Translations under genes and position numbers: made by a program
DNA from: Sphingobacterium spiritivorum ATCC 33861
GTDB taxonomy: Bacteria > Bacteroidota > Bacteroidia > Sphingobacteriales > Sphingobacteriaceae
Direction: 5' to 3'
DNA: 64,000 bases
NCBI RefSeq assembly: GCF_000143765.1
Contig: NZ_GL379773.1
Coordinates: 313,426 to 377,425, forward strand
Shown: piece after piece, positions 16,816 to 25,620 of the stretch
How positions within the stretch are numbered: position 1 is the stretch's first letter
Layout of the letters: the number at the start of each line of letters is the position of its first letter
The notes under the pieces: generated by a model
The model's input: only the letters and a program-made list of their open reading frames with translations
What the model was told of the DNA's origin: nothing
The model's database searches: none

Positions 16816-18069
16816 ATGGCTTATTTATTTACTTCAGAATCGGTTTCGGAAGGACATCCTGACAAAGTTGCCGATCAAATTTCAGATGCATTAATAGATA
16901 ATTTCCTTGCTTGGGATCAGGATGCACGTGTAGCAATCGAAACTTTAGTCACTACAGGTCAGGTCGTACTTGCCGGCGAGGTGAAATCCAAGATATATCT
17001 GGACGTACAGAAAATTGCACGTTCCGTCATTGAAAAGATCGGCTATACCAAATCGGCATATATGTTTGAAGCCAATTCCTGTGGCATATTATCTGCGATC
17101 CACGAGCAGTCTGCAGACATCAACCAGGGGGTAGACCGCAAAACAAAACAAGAACAAGGTGCCGGTGATCAGGGTATCATGTTTGGTTATGCGACCAATG
17201 AGACCGAAAATTACATGCCTTTAGCGCTTGATCTTTCGCACCGTCTGCTTTACGAACTGGCAGATTTGCGCAGAGAAAATAAAGAAATCACGTATCTGCG
17301 TCCGGATGCCAAGTCTCAGGTGACCTTAGAATATGACAGCAACCACAAGCCTGTACGCATTGATACGATTGTAATCTCGACACAACATGATGATTTTGAT
17401 GAAGAATCAACAATGTTGAATAAGATTACGGAAGATATTAAAGCAATCCTGATCCCTCGCGTAAAAGCTCAGTTAAAGCCAGAATTGCAATCCTTATTTG
17501 ATGATAAGATCAAATTTCACATTAATCCGACCGGAAAATTTGTAATCGGAGGTCCTCACGGAGATACAGGATTGACAGGACGTAAAATAATTGTGGATAC
17601 CTACGGAGGCAAGGGTGCTCACGGAGGTGGTGCTTTCTCAGGAAAAGATCCTTCAAAAGTAGACCGCTCTGCAGCGTATGCAACACGTCATATTGCAAAA
17701 AATCTGGTAGCAGCCGGAGTTGCAGAAGAAATATTAGTACAGGTATCTTATGCTATCGGGGTTAAAGATCCTATGGGTGTATATGTAAATACTTACGGCA
17801 CCAGCAAGGTAAACTTAACAGACGGGCAGATTGCACAAAAGATATCGGAGTTATTTGATATGACTCCTTACGGAATCGAAACCCGTCTTGGTTTAAGAAA
17901 CCCGATCTACTCGGAGACTGCGGCCTATGGTCACATGGGACGTACTCCAAGATCTGTAACCAAAACTTTTGAAAACAGCAATGGTGAACAAAAAACGGTA
18001 GAAGTAGATCTGTTTACCTGGGAAAAATTAGATTTTGTAGATCAAATCAAAGCCGCATTTAATATCTAA
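16816..18069 (+). CDS. metK: S-adenosylmethionine synthetase
   Basis: This 417-residue enzyme makes S-adenosylmethionine from methionine and ATP in the cytosol. It has [13 protein letters not shown] near residues 13-25, the ATP loop [12 protein letters not shown] near 116-127 and the phosphate-binding [19 protein letters not shown] near 273-291. Length is normal. It is preceded by a SAM-II riboswitch and followed by a strong terminator, so it is a single-gene unit controlled by its own product. Confidence 0.98.
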   Translation: MAYLFTSESVSEGHPDKVADQISDALIDNFLAWDQDARVAIETLVTTGQVVLAGEVKSKIYLDVQKIARSVIEKIGYTKSAYMFEANSCGILSAIHEQSADINQGVDRKTKQEQGAGDQGIMFGYATNETENYMPLALDLSHRLLYELADLRRENKEITYLRPDAKSQVTLEYDSNHKPVRIDTIVISTQHDDFDEESTMLNKITEDIKAILIPRVKAQLKPELQSLFDDKIKFHINPTGKFVIGGPHGDTGLTGRKIIVDTYGGKGAHGGGAFSGKDPSKVDRSAAYATRHIAKNLVAAGVAEEILVQVSYAIGVKDPMGVYVNTYGTSKVNLTDGQIAQKISELFDMTPYGIETRLGLRNPIYSETAAYGHMGRTPRSVTKTFENSNGEQKTVEVDLFTWEKLDFVDQIKAAFNI

Positions 18070-18094
18070 CTGGCTTTGACTTTATAAAAAATTT

Positions 18095-18133
18095 GAAAGG
18101 GCTTATCAAGATGTGATAAGCCCTTTCTGTTTT
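18095..18133 (+). terminator. Intrinsic terminator of metK
   Basis: A 14-bp perfect stem, GAAAGGGCTTATCA (18095-18108) with TGATAAGCCCTTTC (18114-18127), encloses a 5-nt loop and is followed by TGTTTT. It lies 26 nt after the metK stop. Confidence 0.9.
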
Positions 18134-18182
18134 ATCCGTCTGTAATTATTACTATCTTTAAAACGATCAAGACAAACATACT

Positions 18183-18599
18183 ATGAAAAGAAGAAAATTT
18201 CTCCAGTCTTCAGCTGCGACTATCGGAACTTCAGCATTAGCTGTATCAGCTTTTGCACAGTCAAAATCCTCGTTTGCGGTTGTAGAAAACGGACAGATAA
18301 TACACTCGGTATATTTTTGGCTGAAAGAAGAACTAACAGCCCAGCAGGTTAAAGACTTTACTAAGTTTTTCGAAGCCTTGAGGAAAGTACCTAATATCAA
18401 AAGTCTTCGCTATGGACGTCCTGCTGAAACAAGTAAACGACCTGTGGTAGACAATAGCTGGACATATAATCTGATTGTTGTATTTGAAAAGATGGAATAT
18501 ATCAATACTTATGAGACTCATCCCATTCATCTGAAGGCAATAGAAGATTTCAGCAGTAACTGGACAAAAGTACTCGTGCATGATACGCAGTTAGATTAA
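18183..18599 (+). CDS. Tat-exported Dabb (stress-responsive alpha/beta barrel) protein
   Basis: This 138-residue protein has a twin-arginine signal, MKRRKFLQSSAA followed by a hydrophobic stretch ending SAFAQ near residue 26. The mature part (about 34-136) matches the Dabb fold: IHSVYFWLKEELTAQQVKDF opens it and a VVFEKMEYINTYETHPIH segment is near 98-115. Dabb proteins are small dimeric barrels of mixed function, often in the cytosol; export by Tat suggests a folded or cofactor-bound periplasmic protein. Its stop overlaps the convergent DUF58 gene by 9 nt. Confidence 0.88.
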   Translation: MKRRKFLQSSAATIGTSALAVSAFAQSKSSFAVVENGQIIHSVYFWLKEELTAQQVKDFTKFFEALRKVPNIKSLRYGRPAETSKRPVVDNSWTYNLIVVFEKMEYINTYETHPIHLKAIEDFSSNWTKVLVHDTQLD

Positions 18600-19921
18600 T
18601 CCACGTGCTTTTATTTCAAGATATTTGTTTATTGAATTGATAGTCAACTGTTCCGGCGCAGTATAAATGGTCTGAATTCCCTGACGGTTAAGCTCCTGAA
18701 TAATAAGACTCTTTTCATAAACAAATTTCTCTGCTATGATCTGATTATATATATCTATTGTAGAATGTGTACTCTCCTTTGCCATTTGGATCAGTTCGGT
18801 ATTCTTAAAGACGACGACGACAACGATATGAGTCTTATTGATCATTTTGAGATAAGGCATCTGCCTGTTCAGGCTATCCATTGTCTCAAAATTGGTATAC
18901 ACAAAAATCAGAGATCTCTTATTAATATGCTTATTGGCAAATGCATATAACTTTCCAAATTCAGATTCTTCAAATAGCGTAGTAATACTATATAATGCCT
19001 CCGATACTTTCTGCATCTGATTATTTCTCTTTTCAGCAGGAATATGATTTGCTATTCCGTTTGAGAATGTCAGCATTCCGGCTCTGTCCTGCTTCAGTAT
19101 TGCGGCATTGGACAAAACAAGTACGGAATTGATCGAATAATCCAGTAAAGTCATCTCGTTAAACGGCATACGCATAGCACGACCGGTATCAATAAAGGAG
19201 TATATCGGCTGAGATTTTTCTTCCTGATACTGATTGACCATAAGCTTTTTATGTTTGGCAGAAGCTTTCCAGTTCATAAAACGGTATTCATCTCCTCTTA
19301 CATATTCCCGCACGTGATCAAATTCCAGTGTCGAGCCGATTTTACGGATCCGCTTGATTCCCATTTCTTTCAGTCTGTCTGTTGTCGCCATAAGCTGATA
19401 TTTTCGCAGTTGAATAAATGACGGGTAACATGGTATCTTTAAGGGTTCTTCCAAAAGAAACTTCCGTTCGAAGAACCCGAAATTCCGGACCAGTACATGG
19501 CATCTTCCGAATTCATATATACCTCTTTTAGTCGGTCTCAATTCATATTCAACATGTTTTGGAATTAAAGGCGCCAGCTCTATTTCAAATTCCTTTTCAC
19601 GAATCTGTAACTGCATCGGAAATTCTTCAAGGACTCTGGCTTTTATTTTCTTCGGATAGTGACTTATAAAAGCAAGCTTAAAATGATTGTCATCTCCGTT
19701 GGATAATTTTCCGGATAATGTCGCTCAATCTCAACCCTATTCTTACCAAAATGCAAAAACATAAGATCCCATACCCAACAGATCAACAGCAGCCAGAAGA
19801 CAATACCTGATACCAGAAACATTCCCTTCACAAAAAAGGAAACCGTAAACAAAAGAGCCATTCCTAATAAGGAATAGAAAAATTGATTGGTAAAATAAAG
19901 TCTTCTTATATGCCTGATCAT
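18591..19921 (-). pseudogene. DUF58-domain protein split by a 1-nt frameshift
   Basis: Two reading frames together encode one DUF58 protein. The first 70 codons (from 19921, [16 protein letters not shown], with two membrane helices) stay in frame until an AAAA run (minus strand, 19707-19710). Adding one A there joins the frame to KLSNGDDNHFKLAFISHYP and on through the 341-residue frame that ends at 18591. The joined protein would be about 443 residues, the normal family length, with the DUF58 core (LRKYQLMA...EFDHVREYVRGDEYRFMNWKASAK) intact. DUF58 proteins work with MoxR ATPases. The break may be a read error in a homopolymer or a true mutation. The gene overlaps the moxR stop by 4 nt and is last in the operon. 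Confidence 0.87.
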
Positions 19922-20910
19922 CTTGGAATCTCTACGCCGTCTACAATTTGTTTGATAATAAATTCTGTAGTGAATCCTTCCATTTCCTTTTCAGGAGTCA
20001 GGGTCACTCTGTGACCAAGAATGGCAGGAGCTACATATTTGACATCGTCCGGAGTAATAAAATCTCGTCCAAGAAGTGCTGCAGATGCTTTTGACGCTTC
20101 AAGAATCGCGATTGAAGCTCTCGGCGAAGCTCCTAAAGTCAGGTTCGGGTTAGTTCGGGTCTGTACAATAATCTGCGCTATATAATTCAGGACATCTTCA
20201 TGTGCAAAGACCAGCTTGACCTGCGACTGGAAGAGTACTATCTCTTCACTCGAAACGACCTGCTGAACCAACGACTCTTTGTTCCCGGCCTTCTGTGCAT
20301 GGTGTTCCTTTAATATGGTTAACTCCTGACTGAATTCGGGATAGTTAACGACTATTTTGAACAGGAAGCGATCCAGCTGTGCCTCCGGCAAGCGATACGT
20401 CCCCTCGTGCTCTATTGGATTCTGGGTCGCCAGAACAATAAAAGGTGTATCCATAGGATAGGTATTTCCGTCTACTGTCACCTGACGCTCGGACATACAC
20501 TCAAAAAGAGATGCCTGAGTCTTAGCAGGGGCACGGTTGATCTCATCGATGAGAATGATATTTCCAAAAATGGGCCCTTTTCTAAACTCAAATTCATTAG
20601 ATTTCAGATCCAGAATAGACGATCCGGTTACATCTGAAGGCATCAAATCGGGGGTGAACTGGATACGTCGAAAAGTACTGTTGATTGTTTTGGCAATCAA
20701 CTTTGCTGTCAACGTCTTGGCGACTCCGGGCAGACCTTCAATCAGGGAATGTCCGGATGACAGAATAGACATTAACAGCATATTGATGACCTGGTCCTGC
20801 CCTACGATTACTTTTTTCACTTCCCTTTTCACCGATTCCATCTTATCCTGTAATTCTGTCAGATCGAGACGGCTTTCAAAGTTGGGCATATATTTTTCTA
20901 ACTCGTTCAT
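19918..20910 (-). CDS. MoxR-family AAA+ ATPase
   Basis: This 330-residue ATPase has Walker A GLPGVAKT at residues 59-66, Walker [11 protein letters not shown] at about 119-128, sensor 1 [22 protein letters not shown] near 160-180 and a C-terminal lid with [17 protein letters not shown]. MoxR proteins act as chaperone-like ATPases, usually with von Willebrand A or DUF58 partners. It overlaps the DUF58 gene downstream by 4 nt and the DUF4350 gene upstream by 4 nt. No classic vWA (BatA/B) gene follows here. The cellular role in this operon type is not established. Confidence 0.95.
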   Translation of the reverse strand: MNELEKYMPNFESRLDLTELQDKMESVKREVKKVIVGQDQVINMLLMSILSSGHSLIEGLPGVAKTLTAKLIAKTINSTFRRIQFTPDLMPSDVTGSSILDLKSNEFEFRKGPIFGNIILIDEINRAPAKTQASLFECMSERQVTVDGNTYPMDTPFIVLATQNPIEHEGTYRLPEAQLDRFLFKIVVNYPEFSQELTILKEHHAQKAGNKESLVQQVVSSEEIVLFQSQVKLVFAHEDVLNYIAQIIVQTRTNPNLTLGASPRASIAILEASKASAALLGRDFITPDDVKYVAPAILGHRVTLTPEKEMEGFTTEFIIKQIVDGVEIPR

Positions 20911-22124
20911 ATCATATTAGATTTAGTCTTGAATTCTTCTATTTTACTATTTATAAATTTGAGATCATGAGTAGACAGATCTTTTCTATTCCTGTACCTC
21001 GTTATCAAATTCATCAATTCTTCAGTTTCAGCAAGTGGAATTGCTGCTTTCAGAGACAGATTGTTGAGAAATTTTTCATCACTCAACTGGAGTGTGTCCA
21101 GTTGAAAATGATTTCTGATATCGAAAAGGAAATAATCTATTTTCTTGTCTATCATATTTCCGGGTTCGCCATTTTCATAATATAGCGTTCCAATGGTTTT
21201 AGCAAATTCTTTAGACAGGTTTGGCTCAGGAGTCACCACCTCTACAGCACGTTGTTCACGTTTGCTTCGGAACAAAAGAAATAACAGAAGACCAAATAAT
21301 AACAGATACCATGCTTCACGAAGTCCTTCATAGGAAAGAATCATACGCAACGGTGTACTTGGCTGTCCTTCCCTGTAATAATTGTCACACCATATGATAT
21401 GTTTCGCTTTTATTAATTTCAATGCCGAAGCTGCATAATCATATTTTTGGTGCTGCAGCATGTAATAATTGGTAAACATTTCCGGCGTATGATGTAAATA
21501 GAGCTTGCCTTTGCCCCAGGATACCTCCACAAAATTGGGTACGGCATGCTTCCCGGCATACGCATTACCGGCAATGGAAATATTGGTGCTATCGATAAGA
21601 TCAAAGATTGATGTCTGTTCTATCTTATCGTATTTTATTGTCTTGCGACTGTTGACAAGGGAATAGTTTATATCACCTAATAACGAAAATCCCGAAAACT
21701 TATTCACATCCAGATAGGCCGATGACAGATTAAGTGTGTCTAAGAGATTGGCGGAATAATAATTTGTTGATATGAAAACTTCTCCTCCCTCCTTTGCAAA
21801 TTGCAGCAATTTTTCTGTGGCGGTGGCTCCCATAATGTCTATATAGTCACCTATAAACACAAAAGCAGTATTTTTTGCGTGCAAGGAATCCTCTTCTAAA
21901 GTCTCATAAACAGATTTTTTGGTACTTTCGATTTTGCGGTCATTTCCAAGGATGTTTCCCAGCTCCTGATGCAGCACATATAATCCGTAGGGTATCTTGT
22001 CCCGCTGATCAAAAGATTTGCGCCAGTCTATAGGCTTACGACTGGTTGCATCAATTATTGCAATCAATACCAGCGCGATCAGCAACACTATAATTCCAAA
22101 CTTACCCGTGCTTTTCATGACCAT
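20907..22124 (-). CDS. DUF4350-domain membrane protein
   Basis: This 405-residue protein has an N-terminal membrane helix at about 9-27, a periplasmic or extracytoplasmic domain at about 45-240 that resembles a class I glutamine amidotransferase-like DUF4350 fold (VFIGDYIDIMGATATEKLLQFA and EGGEVFISTNYYS), and a second helix at about 270-290 followed by a cytoplasmic tail. It has no known enzyme activity. Overlaps with its neighbours (4 nt and 10 nt) tie it to the MoxR operon. Confidence 0.87.
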   Translation of the reverse strand: MVMKSTGKFGIIVLLIALVLIAIIDATSRKPIDWRKSFDQRDKIPYGLYVLHQELGNILGNDRKIESTKKSVYETLEEDSLHAKNTAFVFIGDYIDIMGATATEKLLQFAKEGGEVFISTNYYSANLLDTLNLSSAYLDVNKFSGFSLLGDINYSLVNSRKTIKYDKIEQTSIFDLIDSTNISIAGNAYAGKHAVPNFVEVSWGKGKLYLHHTPEMFTNYYMLQHQKYDYAASALKLIKAKHIIWCDNYYREGQPSTPLRMILSYEGLREAWYLLLFGLLLFLLFRSKREQRAVEVVTPEPNLSKEFAKTIGTLYYENGEPGNMIDKKIDYFLFDIRNHFQLDTLQLSDEKFLNNLSLKAAIPLAETEELMNLITRYRNRKDLSTHDLKFINSKIEEFKTKSNMI

Positions 22125-22966
22125 TTAGTTTGAAATTCACGGAATAGTGTAGCATACTGTTCATAATTATCCTTCGTTACCGGAAAATTACCGAACCACA
22201 CATAGTTAAATACATTGGAACAAGCCTCAAACTCTTTTCGCAGCTCTGTGTTGTCCATTTCATTCATCAGTTCAATATTGGTTTTGGTATAATTCCACTT
22301 TACCAATTCTTTTTTTGCCAGCGTCTGAATATTCAACAGATTGAGATAACGAATGGCCAGGGAATAATTCTCTTCTTTTAGCGCCTGCTCTACAAATGTA
22401 TGCACATCTACCTGCAGAAGATTGCGTTCGACAAATGCCACATTCGCATCTTCGTCGTCTTCCTTTTCCTGTACGGTATAGAGTTTTTTGCCTGTAAATA
22501 TTAATCGGTAAAGGACATATACCAGAAGTACGACGAATACAGCACCGATAAGTTTATACATCCATTCCGGATTTTCAAAATAGAAATCCGGCAAAATAGA
22601 GGAGAGCAGGTCATTAATCCTGTTTTTTAACCGCTTCAAAAAATTTATGTTCTCCAATACCTTTTCATTGTAAAGAAACTCTTCACTCTGATACTTTTTG
22701 AACATTTTATTGAATTCTGCGGTATCTACTGCCGGGATATCATGTATTCTCGGCACCTTATTATAATATCCTTCTTCCCAATAGGGATGTTGTTTCTTCT
22801 TGGTAATAAGTTCTTCTGCTGCATCTATCGGCTCATCGTAAGTAGCTGTATCAGGATCTGTATAGAGCGTGTCCTGTTCCTGAGCATAACTGAGATAAGA
22901 TATTGTAATAAAGAAAATGGAAAGAATAATGGTACGAAAATTAGTGGCCATTTGCCTCCTTTCCAA
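22115..22966 (-). CDS. DUF4129-like membrane protein
   Basis: This 283-residue protein has an N-terminal signal or helix (about residues 9-28, ending YAQ), an acidic extracytoplasmic region, a membrane helix near 140-160 and a cytoplasmic helical domain with EENYSLAIRYLNLLNIQTLAKKELVKW, which fits the DUF4129 C-terminal domain. A second possible start, MATNFRTI at 22951, lies five codons inside and would reduce the overlap with the next gene from 26 to 11 nt. It belongs to the overlapping MoxR/DUF58 operon. Function unknown. Confidence 0.83.
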   Translation of the reverse strand: MERRQMATNFRTIILSIFFITISYLSYAQEQDTLYTDPDTATYDEPIDAAEELITKKKQHPYWEEGYYNKVPRIHDIPAVDTAEFNKMFKKYQSEEFLYNEKVLENINFLKRLKNRINDLLSSILPDFYFENPEWMYKLIGAVFVVLLVYVLYRLIFTGKKLYTVQEKEDDEDANVAFVERNLLQVDVHTFVEQALKEENYSLAIRYLNLLNIQTLAKKELVKWNYTKTNIELMNEMDNTELRKEFEACSNVFNYVWFGNFPVTKDNYEQYATLFREFQTKWS

Positions 22967-23858
22967 TATTGTTTATTGTCTCGTAAATATTCTCTCCGAA
23001 CCGTAACTCTTTAGCGGATTCATATATCAATCCGGATATGAGTACAGAGAACATATAGCTGGTTATCGTTACCAGTGAGAAAATAGTTCCACCCAGCGAA
23101 ACAATCAGTTTTCCGGAAAAGGTATCAAAAAAATTATCGTTGAACCCGACCGTATTATAAGCAATCAGTCCCAGGATCAATGCAGGGATCAGGGTCATCA
23201 TCATCAGCATAACCTGAAAGATGGCGCTGACAATATAAGAGGATACACCATAATCATATACTTTTTTCTTCAGCAAATGATAGGCCTCACTAAAACAGCT
23301 GCCAAGAGAATAATAACCTTCTCTATATAACATAAAAGCACAGAACAACCACACTCCAATCAGGGACATCAGGACTCCTGCCACGATGTTACCGACAAAA
23401 GGAATAAAAGAAGCAATAATCAAGACAAAGAAAAACGGGATGATCATGATTAACATCACCAGAATAGATGCGCCGAAAAACCTAAAATACTTCGCAAAGT
23501 TTGATTTAAAATTGTTCCATACTTCCGTTGATCCGAAATCCAGATTGTTCTGATTTTTCAACAGGATAAAATATTCTATAGCTATGCCAAAAAACAGAGT
23601 AGAAAGGAGTAAAAGTGCACAGACTATACCAATAAAGAGACCCCATATCTGCATCATATCTCCGGCACTGAAGTCTGCATTAAAATCTACTTTAGTCGTC
23701 AGATAAAAGACCAGTAGCAACAGAATAGCAAGAGGAATAACCGCCAGCCGAAACAACGTTGCACAGAAATGCCGGATAACGATCTTCAGCAAATCCACAA
23801 AATCCTGTACAAACTCTCCTAATTTACGTTCCTTTTTGAACTCAAAGTTTAACTCCAT
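22941..23858 (-). CDS. Uncharacterised polytopic membrane protein of the MoxR operon
   Basis: This 305-residue protein has about six membrane helices (near 30-55, 70-95, 120-150, 153-180, 205-235 and 250-275). It resembles the membrane domain seen in some glycerophosphodiester phosphodiesterase-like and DUF975 proteins, but the likeness is loose and no catalytic motif is present. The charged N-terminus reads ELNFEFKKERKLGEFVQD. It overlaps the SpoIIM-like gene by 10 nt and the DUF4129 gene by 26 nt. Function unknown. Confidence 0.8.
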   Translation of the reverse strand: MELNFEFKKERKLGEFVQDFVDLLKIVIRHFCATLFRLAVIPLAILLLLVFYLTTKVDFNADFSAGDMMQIWGLFIGIVCALLLLSTLFFGIAIEYFILLKNQNNLDFGSTEVWNNFKSNFAKYFRFFGASILVMLIMIIPFFFVLIIASFIPFVGNIVAGVLMSLIGVWLFCAFMLYREGYYSLGSCFSEAYHLLKKKVYDYGVSSYIVSAIFQVMLMMMTLIPALILGLIAYNTVGFNDNFFDTFSGKLIVSLGGTIFSLVTITSYMFSVLISGLIYESAKELRFGENIYETINNIGKEANGH

Positions 23859-24811
23859 TCAAATTTTCTGGCTAATTGATACGGTCTCCAAATATAAAAA
23901 TATACAATCGCGAATAAGGACGCAAAAATAATAGCTAAGCACATGGCTAAAGATGACTGATAAAAACGGGTCACAAACCCTTCTAATGTACCTGCAATGA
24001 TGAAAAACGGAACAGTACTGATGAGTACTTTGCTGGCTAGCTTGGCTCCCCGTTTAAAAGATTCCATCCGGGTATATGATTTTGGAAACAGCATACTGTT
24101 TCCTAATGTGAGTCCGCAGCCTCCTGCAATGATAATCACCGAAATCTCTATAGTTCCATGGATCCAGATGGCAGACATCGCCTCCTGCATGACTCCGTAC
24201 TTGAAAAACATGTAATGAAATGCCCCCAGCATAATTCCGTTAGAAAACAGAATATAACCGGAGCCGATACTATAGAATATGCCAAAAATAAAGGCGTAAA
24301 ATGCTACCCTTACATTATTGATCGTGATCGCTAAGGCAGATCCGAACATCCCTCCTTCATCATAGATGGCAGCAGGATCTCCTTCTTTTATTTTTTCTGT
24401 TGTAAAGTCCACATATCCGTCTCCTAATATCAGGCGTACAAATTGTTCGTCATAGTGTGCCGACAGAAAACCAATGCCTACAGCAAGACAGAAAATCAAC
24501 AGGGAGTAGAACAGTTGTTTTCTGATTTTCCAGATAGCCTCAGGAATCTCATAATTTACAAAATGCAGAAACTGATTGTTTGAGGCTCGCTGATCTTTAT
24601 AAATCTTCTGATGTGCAATAAGAGACAATTCATTCAGATATTGCTTTGTTTTACTTTGCGGGTAAAAAGTTTGCGCATATGCCAAATCATTCGTAAGTTC
24701 GATATAGTTAGAGGCTAATTCATCCGGATCAATATCAGCTTTATTTGCTAAATTGCTTTCAATAGTTGCCCATTTTTCTTTATTTCGGTCTATGAATGAA
24801 GGTTCTCGCAT
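23849..24811 (-). CDS. Stage II sporulation protein M-like membrane protein
   Basis: This 320-residue protein begins with a soluble helical region (residues 1-95, REPSFIDRNKEKWATIESNL and YPQSKTKQYLNELSLIAHQKIY), then about five membrane helices with the SpoIIM-family segment NNVRVAFYAFIFGIFYSIGSG near 166-186 and HGTIEISVIIIAGGCGLTLG near 218-237. The species is not a spore former, so the name shows only the family. It is the first gene of the six-gene MoxR operon and starts 32 nt from the divergent RDD gene. Confidence 0.9.
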   Translation of the reverse strand: MREPSFIDRNKEKWATIESNLANKADIDPDELASNYIELTNDLAYAQTFYPQSKTKQYLNELSLIAHQKIYKDQRASNNQFLHFVNYEIPEAIWKIRKQLFYSLLIFCLAVGIGFLSAHYDEQFVRLILGDGYVDFTTEKIKEGDPAAIYDEGGMFGSALAITINNVRVAFYAFIFGIFYSIGSGYILFSNGIMLGAFHYMFFKYGVMQEAMSAIWIHGTIEISVIIIAGGCGLTLGNSMLFPKSYTRMESFKRGAKLASKVLISTVPFFIIAGTLEGFVTRFYQSSLAMCLAIIFASLFAIVYFYIWRPYQLARKFEWS

Positions 24812-24836
24812 AATTAAAATAATCGACGCATGTACT

Positions 24837-24844
24837 CAAATATA
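24837..24844 (-). promoter_or_regulatory. Candidate -7 element of the SpoIIM/MoxR operon
   Basis: CAAATATA on the plus strand reads TATATTTG on the minus strand. It overlaps the first base of the RDD start codon and would give the SpoIIM-like gene a leader of about 20 nt. A CAA (minus TTG) at 24871-24873 is 26 nt away, too far for an ideal -33 element. Confidence 0.35.
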
Positions 24845-25572
24845 TGAATAAGCTCTTAATAAATACCCCTCAAAACGTAAAATTTGAATATAATTTGGCC
24901 ACTTTAGGTGCCCGGATTATTGCCTTTGGGATAGATCAGCTTATTGTTATAGCTTATGTTATTCTTGCCGTTCTTATTTTGAAGTATTCCGGAGCAGCCT
25001 TTTTATCAGATTCATGGACGACAATGGGGCTCTATAGTTTGTTTATGCTTCCGGCTTTCTTTTATCCGTTTGTCATGGAAACCGTCCTTTCAGGGCAGAC
25101 ACTAGGAAAAAAGATAATGAAAATCAAGGTTGTCAAAATTGACGGCACAAGAGCTACTGCTTATCAGTATTTTATTCGTTGGGTATGTTCCATTGTCGAT
25201 ATTTTCCTTTGCATGGGAGCATTGGGAATGAGCAGTATTATTCTATCTAAAAAGGGACAGCGTATCGGAGATCTGGCAGCAGATACCACAGTGATCAGCA
25301 CGCAGACGAATACGCAGCTCAGCCATACTTTGTTTGCAGAAATAACAGCAGAGAGAGCTGTTACGTATCCACAGGTCGTCAAATTAAGCGATCAGGATGC
25401 CAACACTATAAAAGATGTTTTTAATAAGGGATTTAAGCGTAAGGACTACAATATTATCTGGGCTTTATCCGCCAGACTTGAACAGATATTAGGTATTCAG
25501 CGGGACAGAAATCCGGAAGAGTTTATCGATATTATAATAAAAGATCATTATACGATATTCCGCGACAAATAG
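24844..25572 (+). CDS. RDD-family membrane protein
   Basis: This 242-residue protein has three membrane helices (near 22-48, 62-80 and 105-132) and the RDD motifs LGARIIAFGIDQLIV at the first helix and TLGKKIMKIKVV near 86-97. The C-terminal 80 residues form a soluble tail. It diverges from the SpoIIM-like gene with only 32 nt between starts; RDD and SpoIIM genes are often neighbours. A strong terminator follows. Function unknown; some RDD proteins have been linked to transport. Confidence 0.9.
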   Translation: MNKLLINTPQNVKFEYNLATLGARIIAFGIDQLIVIAYVILAVLILKYSGAAFLSDSWTTMGLYSLFMLPAFFYPFVMETVLSGQTLGKKIMKIKVVKIDGTRATAYQYFIRWVCSIVDIFLCMGALGMSSIILSKKGQRIGDLAADTTVISTQTNTQLSHTLFAEITAERAVTYPQVVKLSDQDANTIKDVFNKGFKRKDYNIIWALSARLEQILGIQRDRNPEEFIDIIIKDHYTIFRDK

Positions 25573-25602
25573 AAAAATCCCATTCGGTTGAATGGGATTT
25601 TT
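25573..25602. terminator. Bidirectional terminator between the RDD gene and fabD
   Basis: AAAAATCCCATTC (25573-25585) pairs perfectly with GAATGGGATTTTT (25590-25602) across a GGTT loop, with A and T runs on both sides. It serves both converging genes. Confidence 0.92.
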
Positions 25603-25620
25603 CGTTTTATGTTATATCAA

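Noticed and set aside
16791..16862. A 23-codon ORF that overlaps the metK start in another frame
   Set aside because: It has no ribosome site or conserved sense and probably arises by chance in the riboswitch-to-gene spacer.
18591..19616. The 341-residue frame as a complete gene
   Set aside because: It starts at an internal Met of the DUF58 family, and the missing N-terminus lies directly upstream in another frame.
23849..24811. Evidence of sporulation
   Set aside because: SpoIIM-like is a broad membrane family; no other sporulation gene is present.
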